Assembly (NCBI RefSeq): GCF_932294415.1
Contig: NC_065535.1
Span: 12,370,282-12,434,281, forward strand
Direction of reading: 5' to 3'
Source: Quercus robur
Lineage: Eukaryota > Streptophyta > Magnoliopsida > Fagales > Fagaceae
Length of the DNA stretch: 64,000 nt
The notes under the pieces were generated by a model. The model did no database searches, was not told the origin of the DNA, and was given only the letters and a program-made list of their open reading frames with translations. Shown one piece after another: positions 47,854 to 59,469 of the stretch; within the stretch, counting starts at the first letter, position 1; each line of letters starts with the position of its first letter. Position numbers and translations under genes: made by a program.

Positions 47854-48400
47854 GAATTTAATTAAGTATTTTCACCGCCTAAGTTCTCTTAGGAGGGTTT
47901 GGTTTACCTCCAGTACTTTTTTAACTGGAGGTATCTTTTTTGTTTTAAATACACAATAGTAAGAGATAGTAAGTTTTAATCTTTACTTTTTATTTAGTTA
48001 GTCGGTGATGTGATAATTTCCCAATTATTCTCTCTTTTTTTTTCTTTTTCTTTTTCAGAATTTAATTAGGTATTTTCACCGTTTGAGTTCTCCTAGAAGG
48101 GTTGGCTTACCTTTCGTACTTTTTTAATTGAATATGTTATTTTGTTTTAAATACACAATAGCAATGGGTAGTGGGCTTTAATCTCTACCTTTTATTTAGT
48201 TAGTAGATGATGTGGCAATTTTCCAGATATTTTTTTTTTAAAATTTAATTAAATATTTTCACCGCCTGAGTTTTCCTAGAAGGGTTTGGCTTACTTCCAG
48301 TACTTTTTTAAGTGTAAGGGGTAATGTGGGTTTTAATCTCTACATTTTATTTAATCTCTACATTTTATTTAATTAGTGGGTGACATGACAATTTCGCATT
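47854..48400. repeat. Three tandem ~165-205-bp units upstream of the 48527 gene
   Basis: Units start near 47854, 48058 and 48240. Each runs AATTTAATTA..TATTTTCACC, GAGTTCTC.TAG.AGGGTT, then AGTACTTTTTTAA, with TTTAATCTCTACC.TTTATTTA and GTGATGTG..AATTT later in the unit. The third unit has a shortened middle. The array ends about 130 bp before the ATG at 48527, so it overlaps the likely promoter. Confidence 0.72.
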
Positions 48401-48526
48401 AAAATAAAAGAAAGTTTCAATTAAAAAAATATTTGAGGTAAGCTAGACCCCTCGTTAGAAAGCCCTCAGTATTTTTCTGAACTCTTTCAAATATCACGGT
48501 GTTTTGAAACAGAAGCACAAACAATA

Positions 48527-51488
48527 ATGGAGCAGAGGCACAGTCCATGTCGAGATACAAGTTCTTGGACTGATTCCAATGACTTTGATGAGCGAGAGAG
48601 AGAGGTTGCTGATATTTTGGTGGAGTTTTATCATCAACTTAACGAATATGCTCGTCCACAAGTTTCAGTATGGGGTGCTAAGAGAAAGAGGTCTGTACTC
48701 GATGAAACCTATTCTCCTACCCAAGCAGCTACTTTTCCAAATAATTCTGAGCCTCTGAGAGTTCAACCACTACGCAGTGTTCCATCAAACTCCTATACAA
48801 ATACAACCATGAAAATCAACGATGAGTGTCTCCGTGCTCAACCTCTACGCACTGTTATTCCTTCAAACGATGGGTTATTTAGTACTGGAGCAACTAATCT
48901 TGTTTGTCACAGAGAGCCCAATTCTTTGGTCTTGCACTTGAAGCCTATGAAAAAACCCAACAACAAAAAGGTATTTCGTTTACTTTTTTTTTTTTTACTG
49001 TTTTTATTTTTTTTTTTTTATTCTGATTTGTTGGACTTGGAGGGGGTTAATCTGATTCTTCGCCAAATTTTAATTTTAGTGTGGTTTGTATACTATCAAC
49101 CCAGATAAAAGGTTAAACTGGTGCGGTAAAAAAATTGAACTGCTAGTAATCATCCAAAATCAATAGATCTAAAAGTTTTTTTTTAATAAAGAAAAAAACC
49201 CTAGTCGCCACCATCTTACATCATAACAGGTACGACATGATGCCTATGCTTCATGATCAGGGAAACCTAGCGGTCATGGAGGGCATACATGCATGGTGAT
49301 CTATCCTAATCCAACCCATAACACCTCTAGATTTAAACCACTATGATAGATTCCGCGTAAAGAACTGGAACTACACTTGCTATATATTTGCAACCATAAA
49401 ACTTAGGAAAAGTGTCTGTTTAACATTGTCATATATATTTTATAAATAGTCAGTCCCAAACCTAAGAAAAGGAGGAGGGTTGCGGAACAATCAGACTACA
49501 ATTTAGTCACTCTATTAAGAATAGATCTACTTCTATGTGGCCAATCCTAGCTAATCTGTTTGAGGATTTATAGCTAGCTAGCCGACCCAAAAGTTTTATG
49601 ACTAAGACTTTGTTTTAACTATTGTATAAAACTTAGGTATAATTTCTCATCTATTGTATTTTAAGTATAACAAGTAATGAATTACACCTAAGTTTTGTCT
49701 ACACTGCAATACTAAGTATAAAACCTTTTTTAATAATTTGTTGAGGTGATTGTTATTATTGGCACAATATTACTTTTACATGAGTCATTGTTATCATTTT
49801 TCTTATGCAATCATCACAACATATCATTTTAACAAGTTATGAAAAAAAAAAAAAAGGCCCATAGGTCCTCCCCCTTCTTGTTTGGATGAATTAGATTTCC
49901 GTTCAAACAAATGAAAGTGCAAGGAATATACACATTGTATAAGTATATCAATGACAAAAATTGCAAACAATAACAACCAAGCTTGTATCCCAAATTTTTG
50001 GGGTCGGTTATGAATCCTGTTAGTCAAGGTCGACTATATATATCTTTTTCTATTATCCATTCTATCCAAAGTCATACTTTCGGTTACTTATTTAATTGTC
50101 ACTTTTAGTTACTTCTACTAACATTATTGTGTCTTTCTCTACATTTTTTTTTTGGTTCCCTCAACTTGAATTAACTTTATATTTCTTATTGGTACATTAA
50201 TCACTCTCCTTTGAACATGAACAAACCATCTCTTGCGACTCTCCATTGTATTTAATTTCATCAATAGGTCCCCCATTTTTAAGTGAATTTTCCTCATTTC
50301 AAAGATTTTATTGCCATGTATTTTCACTTATCTATTTTAACACTCTCATTTATGTTTTCTCTTAACAACCCAACATTCAGTTTCATAAAACATAGTTGGT
50401 CTTATGATAGTCTTATAAAAAATTCCCTTTTAACTTAAGAAAACTCCTAACGAGTTTCTCCATTTCATCCACCCTGCACGATTTACATTCTCTTTAATCT
50501 CACAATGTTTATAAATTATTGATCCAAAATATCTAAAGCTTTCTCTGTTTGGTATCTTTTGAGTGTCGAGTTGTACTCTATTTTAGTTATACTTCATCGA
50601 AAACCTTAAAATTCTAAAGCGTCTCCCCATAGAACCCAACAGGTAGGTATTTTTAATTACACGCATGAATCTTCTTATATATTCTTTTCCTACAATACAA
50701 CAGTTGGGAAAGTTGTCTAACCGAGTTACGTTAGCGAGGATAGGTAAGAAAGTAAACAAATTGAGTTTAGATTGTACGGGGATGTGAGATAATTAAAGCA
50801 ATCACTTTAATTGCTGATAACAGTTCAGGGTATCACATACTCTATAGAAACCAAGATAGCATAAAACATGACATTCATAATTTCATTTTCTTTTCTTTAG
50901 TTTGAGTTTTGTTGGCAATAATCAATTTTGTTTTGTCCTGTGCCATCTATTTCCTAGTTGAAGATGCGATTAGAAGAGGAAGTGGCTGATATGATGAAAA
51001 CCAAAGATGATTTATCAGAGGTGAAATCTCCATTCAATTTGCATTTCTTTGTAACTAGTATTTCCTTGAACTTTACCCTTCTCTTTATTGGTGTTTCTTA
51101 CTATTAACTTTTTCATTCTGTCATGCATGGCTCTACCAGTCAATAAACAAAGTAAAACTTCACTTAAAAGGCCTAAAAGAGTTGAATATGAAACTGAAAG
51201 CACGCAAACAAGAGGTAATTTTTCCTCTCTAATTCCTTAATTCATATTCTATTGTGTCCTTATATTTATTTTTGTAGTTAATTTCTTTTGCATTTTTTTT
51301 TTTAGCCTTTTCTGTACAAAGGAAAGTCCAATTCAGGTGAACATCTGAGTCTCTCTCTTAAAATAATGGAACCTGCTGCCACTGAACCTCGAAAGCTCAT
51401 CATCAAGGAAACCACAAATACAATAGCCCATCAAACAATCTCAGTTGTTAATCATAGCTGTACAAATCAGCAACATTTGGGAAATTGA
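48527..51488 (+). CDS. Uncharacterised plant protein, paralogue A, four exons
   Basis: Coding exons 48527-48970, 50958-51020, 51140-51214 and 51306-51488 join in frame (444+63+75+183 nt) to 254 residues, all GT/AG. The N-terminus has EREREVADILVEFYHQLNEY and then VSVWGAKRKRS, matching in order the EEEIETANTMLEFHQQFVEF ... SWVGLKRRSKR of the gene at 57308. Exon 3 ends LNMKLKARKQE, against FNLELKARKHE in the paralogue. Exon 1 contains an internal near-repeat (LRVQPLRSVPSN and LRAQPLRTVIPSN). The 61-codon last exon is short, without the EAR-like motif of the paralogue. Intron 1 (1987 nt) holds a LINE relic. Basic clusters suggest a nuclear protein; function unknown. Expression cannot be judged. 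Confidence 0.78.
49960..50690 (-). mobile_element. RTE-type LINE relic (3' part) in intron 1 of paralogue A
   Basis: On the minus strand this decayed sequence encodes pieces of the C-terminal part of an RTE-clade LINE polyprotein: GWMKWRNSLGV, then FYKTIIRPTMFYETECW, then ESRKRWFVHVQRR (within the open frame 50139-50327). Stops and frameshifts separate them. The 3' end at 49960-50030 has GGGGTCGGTTATG and ACAATAACAACCAAGC, the hallmark of plant RTE 3' ends. Inactive. Confidence 0.72.
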
Positions 51489-51611
51489 TTCGCACATAGC
51501 TGATTAAAGTGTAAAAATTGATTCGCCAGTATTTTTTCAGTCGATGAAACAGGTACATAGCTGGGCCTGAAAAGCAGACGTAGGTTTTGTTACGTTGGGT
51601 TGTCGTTTTAA

Positions 51612-51780
51612 GTGTCTATTTGGAAATAACTTATTTAGTTGAAACTGAAAAATTTTTGTTGAAAATATTGTAGATAAAGTTAAAAGGTAGCTGAAATAGT
51701 ATAATGAGATCTATAAATAGTAGCAAAAATAAGTTGAATAGTAAAAAAAGCTGGTTTTTTAAGCAATTCCAAACGGACAC
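51612..51780. mobile_element. PIF/Harbinger-like MITE, 169 bp
   Basis: Left GTGTCTATTTGGAA; right TTCCAAACGGACAC. TAA flanks both sides (51609-51611 and 51781-51783). It is just downstream of paralogue A and may overlap its 3' untranslated region. Related to 42643-43005. Confidence 0.7.
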
Positions 51781-51793
51781 TAAGTGTTAATAA

Positions 51794-52200
51794 AGAAAGT
51801 GACAAAGCTTAATTACAAAATTAGTTGTATCCTTATGTTAGTATGTTACAACCTTACTCAATATCTTTTTATTGAAGATGAATTTTGACAAATCCACTAT
51901 GGATTACATCTTCTTCTTATATCCTCCATACTTGCATAATTTATGATAAAAAATTAAAGATCGATAGCTATATTATCAATAAATTAATTAAATTGTAAGT
52001 TTTTATAATTTAAAATCATGCATAAAATATAAGTTTGTAGATTATATAGTAAATAATATTCGATTGGCACAACATTTAACATGTGTATTAAAGAACATGC
52101 AATTCAACGGTTAGATTTTCAAAAATATATAATAAAATTTATTTTATTAAGTAAAGTTGTAACCTTAGACTACAACCAATTTTGTAACTAAACTTTGTCT
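51794..52200. mobile_element. Mutator-type MITE, third copy (inverted)
   Basis: Starts near GTGACAAAGCTTAATTAC and ends CAATTTTGTAACTAAACTTT. It is the reverse complement of 26726-27126 in order and content (GATAGCTATATTATCAATAA, TAACATGTGTATTAAAGAAC). No target duplication is discernible. Confidence 0.6.
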
Positions 52201-52439
52201 TAAAAAAAAAAATTATCCCATGACAGTTGACATATATAATCGTGTTGACTCTTTCTTTATTTATTATTATTATTTTTTTGCTAATTAATCTTATCAATTA
52301 TGTTCTAATTTTACATTAACGGGCATAAACTATTTATTTTGGAGGAAGATCGACTTGATTTAAATCCTCAAATGTGATACATATGACATTTAATATATAA
52401 AATAAAACGACCAATTGAACATTGGATTATTATTATTTT

Positions 52440-52915
52440 CATTTTTGTATTTTTTGAAAAATTGTGTTAGTTGAATATACAAAATTGTGTATATTCTTTG
52501 AAAAAATTGAGTACATTTTTTGAAAAAGTGTGTAAATTTTTTTAAAAAATAATGTACATTTTTTAAAAATTGTCTATATTTATAAATTTCTGTACATTAT
52601 TTGAAAAAAAATATGTACAATGAATGTACAAAATTTTGTACATATTTGAATTTTTGGATACATTAAATATACATAATTGGGTACATTCTTTGAAAATTTT
52701 GTATACATTGAATGTACAAATTTGGTACAATTTTTTAAAAATTTGTATATATTTAATGTACAAAATTGAAAATTTGTGTATGTTAAATGTACATAATTTT
52801 GTACATTTTTTAAAAAATTGTGCACATTTGTCAACATATATAATTGTGTAAATTATTTGAAAAATTATGTACCTTAAATATACACAATTATGTGTATATT
52901 TGAATTTCTTTATTA
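52440..52915. repeat. Degenerate AT-rich tandem tract (GTACATT..TTGAAAAATTGT)
   Basis: About 18 imperfect units built from TGTACATTTTTTGAAAAA and TGAATGTACAAAATT, alternating so that TGTACA palindromes recur. Both strands carry long spurious frames (such as 52563-52919 minus and 52624-52851 plus). Confidence 0.65.
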
Positions 52916-53296
52916 GCAAGCCATATTAATGCTTGACCTAATAATCAATGATCTTCAACACTTCATATTGTTATTTTCTTCACCATGTTTACATGAAATT
53001 CAAGATTGATCAAAGAATGCAAAGATGACAAAAATGTTTTCTTTTGATTGCTTTTAATTTCTTCAATTACATATTAGGTCTTTGTTTTGCTATCACATAT
53101 TAATTAACTTGGCTGCTTACATGCTGATTTTCTGACATAACAATTCTGTTCATTGCGTATCTAAGATGTAAATTAGCGGAGGGGTCTGACAGTTTGGTTA
53201 ATTGAAGGATTATTTCTATAATTCTATTTTATAATAGTTTGAAAGTTTTGGAAAATCGCTTATTTAGAGTTTTTGAGGACCTAAAATAACTCGTCC
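52916..53296. other. Intergenic AT-rich DNA, nothing recognised
   Basis: No coding, RNA or repeat signal. A phrase near 53160-53290 (CTAAGATGTAAATTAGC through GAAAGTTTTGGAAAATCGC) resembles 58838-58945 downstream of paralogue B, suggesting the duplication once included sequence 3' of the gene. Confidence 0.45.
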
Positions 53297-54009
53297 TAGG
53301 GGTGTGCAGAAAACCCACCGACCCGCCAAACCCGACCCAACCCAACCCGACTCGCCGGGTTGGGTCGATTTTTAAGGCTTGGTGGGTTGGGTTGGGTTAC
53401 AAAAAAAAAATTTATGGCGGGTTGGGTTGGGTTTGGGTCATAAAATTACAAACCCGCCAAACCCAACCCGACCCACCCATATTTAATATATATTTTTATA
53501 TTTAATAATTTTTTTTAAATCAATTGTAGGACATTTATATATATATATATTTAAATATATATTATATATTTAATAATTAAAAAAAAAACAGTTGTATAGC
53601 AGCATTTCCTTAGTTTCTCATACTAATACTAATTTAATATATATATAATATATTATATAATTAATAAATTTTTTTAAATAGCCAGTTCTTCCTATCCTAT
53701 ATAAAAGCCAATTAGTTCACACAAATCCTAATAAATTACTATTGTTGTTTAGTCATTAATGTTGTTTGCCTTGAAGGAGTTACATTGATACTAATCTTTA
53801 GGTTTTTTTAATATTTTAATATATTTTTTTCTACTCAATTTAATAATAATAATAAAAAATTTCAAACCCATGGGTTCAACCCGACCCATGTGGGTTGGGT
53901 TGGGTTGGGTTGGACTTATGTGATGGGTTGGGTTGGGTTGGGTTTTTTTTGACCCACCATGGTGGGTTGGGTCAAAAACTCCCCTCAACCCGACCCATGC
54001 ACACCCCTA
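53297..54009. mobile_element. hAT-type MITE with GGGTTGGGTT arrays
   Basis: Termini TAGGGGTGTGCA and TGCACACCCCTA form a perfect 12-bp inverted repeat. The exact 8-bp target duplication ACTCGTCC is at 53289-53296 and 54010-54017. Sub-terminal arrays of GGGTTGGGTT and its complement (53310-53480 and 53875-53995) flank an AT-rich centre, giving two large inverted GC-rich arms. Confidence 0.85.
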
Positions 54010-54756
54010 ACTCGTCCAAGATGTGAGAATGGTTAGCCACGTATAGCTCATTGGCTTGTGTTTTCTGAAACTTACAGGCTTACAGCGAGCAATGATGGGC
54101 CCAATCAATTTTTGATGGAATGGATATTAGAATTCACCTGTGGGTTATCTTAAATCTATTGTTAAATTAAAGTACATCATCTACTGTTGTCATTTCATTA
54201 TATTAATAGCCCACTTAAAAATAGTGAATCCACACTTAAAAAAAAAAAAAAAAAAACACACATTTCATTTAAAGTGGAGTGCCCAAAAAACTTAGGGAAA
54301 CAATGTAAATGCATAGGCAAGGCCCAATAATCAATCATTTATTTCAGAATACTTGGGCTTGGGTTAATAACCGTCATTGTAAAAAAAAAAAAACTCAATC
54401 CAACCTCTTTCACATCTTTTTTTTTTTATTATTATTATTATTAGGATTTATAATTTCCACCAACCGGCCAAAACAAAATTAACGTTATAATTTTATTTTA
54501 TTTTAAAAATTAAAAATAAAACAAATAAAATCAACATTTTTTTTAAAAAAAAATTAAAAATCAAAATCAAACCTACTACAAGTATTTAAGAAAAATGTAA
54601 AGTAGGAATTGCCCGGCATACTCTGCTTCGATATATAAACCTTATATTTCTACCTTCTAACACGTGTTAACCTTCCATTAATCAAAACCCCATTTCAAAA
54701 AAAAAAAAAACATTTAAAGATATTATCACTCATCACTTATCACTTTAAAATACTCT
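54010..54756. other. AT-rich intergenic DNA, nothing recognised
   Basis: Poly-A, poly-T and ATT runs (54238-54256, 54419-54442, 54536-54552, 54699-54711) and no coding signal. Confidence 0.5.
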
Positions 54757-55439
54757 GTCCGTTTGGCACCATCACTCACTTGCCATCACTCAATATTTTT
54801 CACACTATTTGTGGGCCCCATACCTGTCACTCGGTGCAGCTTTTTTTTTTTTTTTTCAGTACCCAAACTCACCGAACCCAAAAGAAGAAGGAAAAAAAAA
54901 AAGAAAAAGAAAAAGAAAGAAAGAAAGAACTTAACCCAAAAACTCGATGAAGAACAAAAGAAACCCAGCCAAAAAAAGAACCCAGTGAAAGAACAAAAAA
55001 AAAAAAAAAAAAAACCCAGAAACCTAAACCCAGTGAAAAAAAAAAAGGAAAAAAGAAAGAAAGAACTGAACCCATAAACCTGATGAAAAACAAAAGAAAC
55101 CAGCCAAAAAAAGAACCCGGTGAAAGAACAAAAAAATAAAAAAAACCAGCCAATGAAGACCAGTGAAAGAAGAAGAAGAAAAAGAAAAAGAAAGAAAGAA
55201 CCTAGCCAACGGAGACCAGTGAAAGAAGAAAGAAAAAAAATGGTCAAAAGTTACGGCTGACCCTAACAGTGGGTCCCTCTATGTGTGTTTAACTACAAAA
55301 ATGTCATTGAAAACAAAGTTATGGAAACTGAAAACAGCTAAAATGTGTTTTCAGTTTCCATAACTCATAACTCAAAAATCAGATAATTGAGTGATGGAAA
55401 CAAAAAACTGGAAACAGAGTTATGTGGTGCCAAATGGAC
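54757..55439. mobile_element. MITE with GTCCGTTTGGCACCA termini
   Basis: Left GTCCGTTTGGCACCA; right TGGTGCCAAATGGAC. Inner phrases are also inverted. The centre (54890-55240) is an A/G-rich tract with an irregular repeat of AACCCAG.GAAAGAACAAAA that produces lysine-only frames. Target duplication not clear. Confidence 0.62.
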
Positions 55440-57073
55440 TTCTCAGGTATGGGTTCCACCATTTTTGAGTTATGAGTTATGGAAACAGAGTTATGAGTTA
55501 TGGAAATTGATGATCCAAACAGCCTCTATATGTCTTAGTTCCTTAGCGTATCCGTTTGAAGAAATTATGTGTTTTGGAATTTTGGAACTCAAGTATCCAA
55601 AAAAAGAGGAAAGTAGGAGACAACTACGGCCAAATAAACACATTTTGTAGACTAAGTCAGTAATTTAAAGTGAGCCATTTTATGAAAATTTATTAGTTTC
55701 TTCCAATATTCTAATGGTAGTATTGTTGAACATTTATTTGCAAAAAGCTATCAATTTGATATATTTTTTTAACAACTTTAGTCACGATTGAATTGGTTTC
55801 CTTTGTACTAACACCATTATGATCATGCCAAAATCATTAAATATTAACAATGTTATTAGCATGTTAAATGTCTTTCATGCAAAATATGGTCACATTTTTA
55901 TGAAAAATTTTCATGTGTATAGTATTTTAAATATATAATAACAAATTTTTATAACTTGTAAATTTTTAACAATATCATTTCTATTGAATACATTAATTTA
56001 GTTTCAAACAAATTATTTTCAAACCTAGCTCAAATTAATAGTCTATAAAAATAGGGCCTAGTTTAGGGCCAGCTAAACACAAATGTAAAATATATTGTTA
56101 CTTAATATTTTATAAGAGATACACAGATTATAAAAAAGAATCCAACCTTAAAAAATGTTACACTCTTAAACTACCACAAACACAATGAAATGTATTAATA
56201 AAATGTTGAATATTTGAAAGAGTATAATATTTTAAAAATAATTTTTATTTATTAAATTTTTGGCTCTTAATTAAAAATAAACAAGACAAATGGATATAAT
56301 ATAATCTATTTTAGGAGGTCTTAGGCGATTACCTAAATGGCTTAATGGTTGAATTGCCTCTTGGAGACACCTAGCTTAGGGATGGCAATGGGATAGAGCC
56401 AAAGGATGAGGTCTCCACCTCTAATCCGCATAATTTTGTCTTACCTCATTTCTGCCCCTATCCTGCAAAACTTTATTTCATGTTAATCTATCACACCCTG
56501 CCTCACACCTATTTAATTTTTTTATATTTAAAAATTAAATTTTTTTTATATTTAAAACTTGTTTTATTAATATAAAACACGTGAAAATACAACTAAATTT
56601 ATTATATCAAATCAAACTAATTTTTAATAAGGACTAAATAATATTATTCAAACTGTTTAATAAGAAAATATCACAATAAAACAAAAAATCTTAATATCAT
56701 GCATTTAAATACTTAACAATACAAATGAAGTCTTTAATAATAATCAAATGGGGGTGTTGCGGGACTAAAAAGGCTAAATTCATCTCTGCCCTGCCCTTAG
56801 AGCGTGGAAAAAAATCCTTACCCTATGGCCTATTCTAGCCACAAAGGCAAGGAAAACTTACCTGGGTTGGAATTTGGATAGGACAAGACCGGGAGACAAA
56901 ATTGACATTACGGGTTGTAATTAAACAAACTTTGTATTGAGCCTCTTTGGGCAGAATAGCTCTTTTAATAAAATCTATTGGTTTCCCCAAAAAAAAAAAA
57001 AAAAAAAAAAAATTGCCATTACAAAAATAAAAAATACAGAACAAACTAAAAGTGAGTGTGCACAGGCGCTACT
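55440..57073. other. Intergenic AT-rich DNA with a possible decayed element
   Basis: No gene is seen. About 56385-56915 begins TAGGGATGGCAATGGGATAG, a phrase typical of one end of plant MITEs, and is followed by repeated phrases about leftward and rightward CCCT and GGATAG blocks; a matching right end is not clear. A poly-A run lies at about 56990-57011. Confidence 0.4.
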
Positions 57074-57103
57074 AAACCCTAGATTTTATGTGCGACACGT
57101 GTC
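57074..57103 (+). promoter_or_regulatory. telo-box and G-box/ABRE palindrome upstream of paralogue B
   Basis: AAACCCTAG begins at 57074 (telo-box). GACACGTGTC at 57094-57103 is a perfect 10-bp palindrome with the CACGTG core. They lie 205-235 bp upstream of the ATG, followed by CA and CT microsatellites and a GAAA-rich leader. Binding by bZIP/bHLH factors is known for the core; here it is inferred. Confidence 0.42.
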
Positions 57104-57307
57104 AATTATCCCCGTCCCCAAGCAACAAAAACACACACACACACGCTCTCTTTCTCTCTCTCAATTTCTAACCCAATCCCTTTTCTTTCTCTCTCTATTT
57201 TTCTCTACCGCTTTTCTCTGCAACTTGTCCTCTTTTTATATGGTGAATTTATTGAAACAGAGAAAGTCCTTTAGAGAGAAAGAGTAAAAGAAAGAAAGAA
57301 AGAAACA

Positions 57308-58766
57308 ATGGCAAAACAGAGCAAAAGCGCTTTACTCAGTGGCTTCACTGAGGAGGAGATTGAGACTGCTAATACCATGCTCGAGTTTCATCAACAATTC
57401 GTTGAATTCAAAACACACCCACAAATTCAGTCATGGGTCGGCCTTAAACGGAGATCTAAGAGACTTCCCAGACAATCATTGGGCTGTTTTCATTTCAGTT
57501 TGTCTTCTTCACCGGCGTTTACTCATGGCGGTGTTGAAGTGGGTCCTACTTCTAGTCCTACATGTAAGACTGAGGCTCCAACTGTGGCGGTCAAGGCTGG
57601 AACTTTGAGCCCCGTGACCCCTCTTTCATTCTCTCTCAGTAGTGAATCTGATGACAAGCCCAAGAACGCTCTGAAATTCAAAATCGTTAAAAGGGTATGT
57701 CTCAATTTTTCTTTGACTTTTGCTTACTGGGTTTTGTTATGTCTCTCTCTGTTTCTTTTTCTCTTCCTAGTTTCAATTGCTATGAAGTTTATATTTGAGG
57801 GTTTTTTTTTTTTTTTTAATATATAGTTTGTCATTTATATGCTCTGTTTATTGATTTGTGTGTGCTTTGGTTGTTCTTGATGTTGTAGAAGAGAGAGGAC
57901 TGGTTGGAGATTACGGAGGGGTTAACTCAGAGCAGGGATTATCTAAAGAGGGTGAGTTTTTTTTTTTTTTTTTTAGGTTTTTGTTTTCTTGTGGGTGTTA
58001 AATTGTCTTTTCCATGAAAATTTTGTTTTTTTTCAGTTTTTGTTTCAACAAAGTTTGATGCAATTGTTTCTCTAACATCCATTGTGAAATCCAAACAGGA
58101 GATAGGGAATGCAATGCGTTGTTACGATGGGCTGAAGGCTTTCAATTTGGAGTTGAAAGCAAGAAAACATGAGGTATTACTATTTCCTTTTTCTGATAAT
58201 CTGATTGATAAGATGTACTTTTTTCTGTTCATTACTTTTTCTGGGGTTGGGCTTGGGTCCCTTTTAGTGTAATCATGATTTATTAACGAATTTACTGTTT
58301 TGTACAGTTTTGTCATGGCCATATGAAGGAAAATCCATATTTGGAAGATGGCAAAAGGTTCAAGCTTGCAAAGGGTTTTGTTCAAGTGCAACCCACAGTC
58401 AACTCTCTCATCAATGCTCAAAATCAAGATCATCAACAGCAAATTCACAGTGTGGTTAGGCAGAAACTGTTCATTGTGAATCAGAGGGTTCAAAGATCAG
58501 AAATTGATGAGAAACTTCAACACCCAATTAACCAAATGCACTCCTCTCTGCCAACTAGTCCTGGATTTGGCTACGTGGTCAAGAACGATGTGGACCCATC
58601 TAGTCTTCCTGATCTTAACGTTTCTATAGAGGACACTGTTGGCGCGGGCTCTTCTGGACCTTTTGATCTCACAGTGGCCAACAGGATTTCATATAAGGCT
58701 ATGGCAGCACAAGCTAGACAGAGAAGGATACAGATCTGTAGGGTCAAGAAACTCCAGTGCCGCTAA
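57308..58766 (+). CDS. Uncharacterised plant protein with EAR-like motif, paralogue B, four exons
   Basis: Coding exons 57308-57694, 57889-57951, 58099-58173 and 58308-58766 join in frame (387+63+75+459 nt) to 327 residues, all GT/AG. The start MAKQSKSALLSGF is preceded by a GAAA-rich leader with no nearer ATG. Residues about 14-55 (FTEEEIETANTMLEFHQQF, then QIQSWVGLKRRSKR) parallel paralogue A. Exon 2 (KREDWLEITEGLTQSRDYLK) and exon 3 (ending LELKARKHE) form a helical, charged region. Exon 4 carries LPDLNVS at about residues 275-281, an EAR-type repression motif (DLNxx), and a basic C-terminus (ARQRRIQICRVKKLQCR) that may direct nuclear import. A role as a transcriptional repressor or adaptor is inferred only from these motifs; no DNA-binding domain is seen. 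Confidence 0.83.
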
Positions 58767-58990
58767 TATAAGACATTGTTTTTATTTTTCTTTATTGCTT
58801 TTTGATTTACCGTATTATATATATATGGTTAATTGCGTATCTAAAATGTAAAAATTAGCTGAGATCTGGGAGTTTCCTTTCTATTGAGGGAATATTTCTA
58901 TTCTATAAATATAATGGTATGAAAGTTTTGGAAAATCTCTTCTTCTCATTTGACTCATTTTGATGACCTAAAACATAACAAGTGCTGAGA
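58767..58990. other. Probable 3' untranslated region of paralogue B
   Basis: Follows the TAA at 58764-58766. The stretch 58838-58945 resembles sequence at 53160-53290, beyond paralogue A. No other feature. Confidence 0.4.
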
Positions 58991-59182
58991 ATTTTTTTTT
59001 TTTTTTAGAAATAGTTTTAATCTATTATGTCCACTCCTAATAACTGGAGGCTTCTAATGATAGTTCTATATCATTAACCAATACACCAATTAGTTATTTG
59101 GTATACTAGAGATCAAATCTTAAAACTCTTAAAACTCTTATTTGACGTAAAAAATTTTTAGTAATTGAGCTTACTGGAATTC
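58991..59182 (-). mobile_element. tRNA-derived SINE, degenerate copy
   Basis: In reverse it follows the order of the other copies: a T-run tail, TTTTAATCTATTATGTCC, ACACCAATTAGTTATTTGG, then GAGATCAAATCTT (B-box region) and TTGAGCTTACTGGAATTCC (A-box region). It is more decayed than the copies at 60235 and 62711. Confidence 0.5.
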
Positions 59183-59438
59183 CTTAACAGGTCCAAAATT
59201 GCATAAAGATTCTAATATGATTTCTTGGTGGTTGCTAGTTTTGGGAATGCTCTAACACGTGTAGGTTGTGTTTTCTGAGGGAACAATGACAATGAGGGGG
59301 GCTTGTGGTTATATTTGGTGGAATGGATAGTAGAATGTGGTTGTGGGTTATTTCAATACCTGAATAGGCTACTATAGTGCGTGGAAGCTCTATTAGTTTG
59401 GCCTATTAATTATGGTTTGACATCAAAAAAGGAAAGTA

Positions 59439-59469
<31 letters not shown>

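Noticed and set aside
52563-52919. 118-codon minus frame and overlapping plus frames
   Set aside because: Product of the degenerate TGTACA tandem tract; composition is that of the repeat.
54763-55247. Several long frames rich in lysine or phenylalanine
   Set aside because: They come from an A/G-rich tract inside a MITE; they have no domain and appear on both strands.
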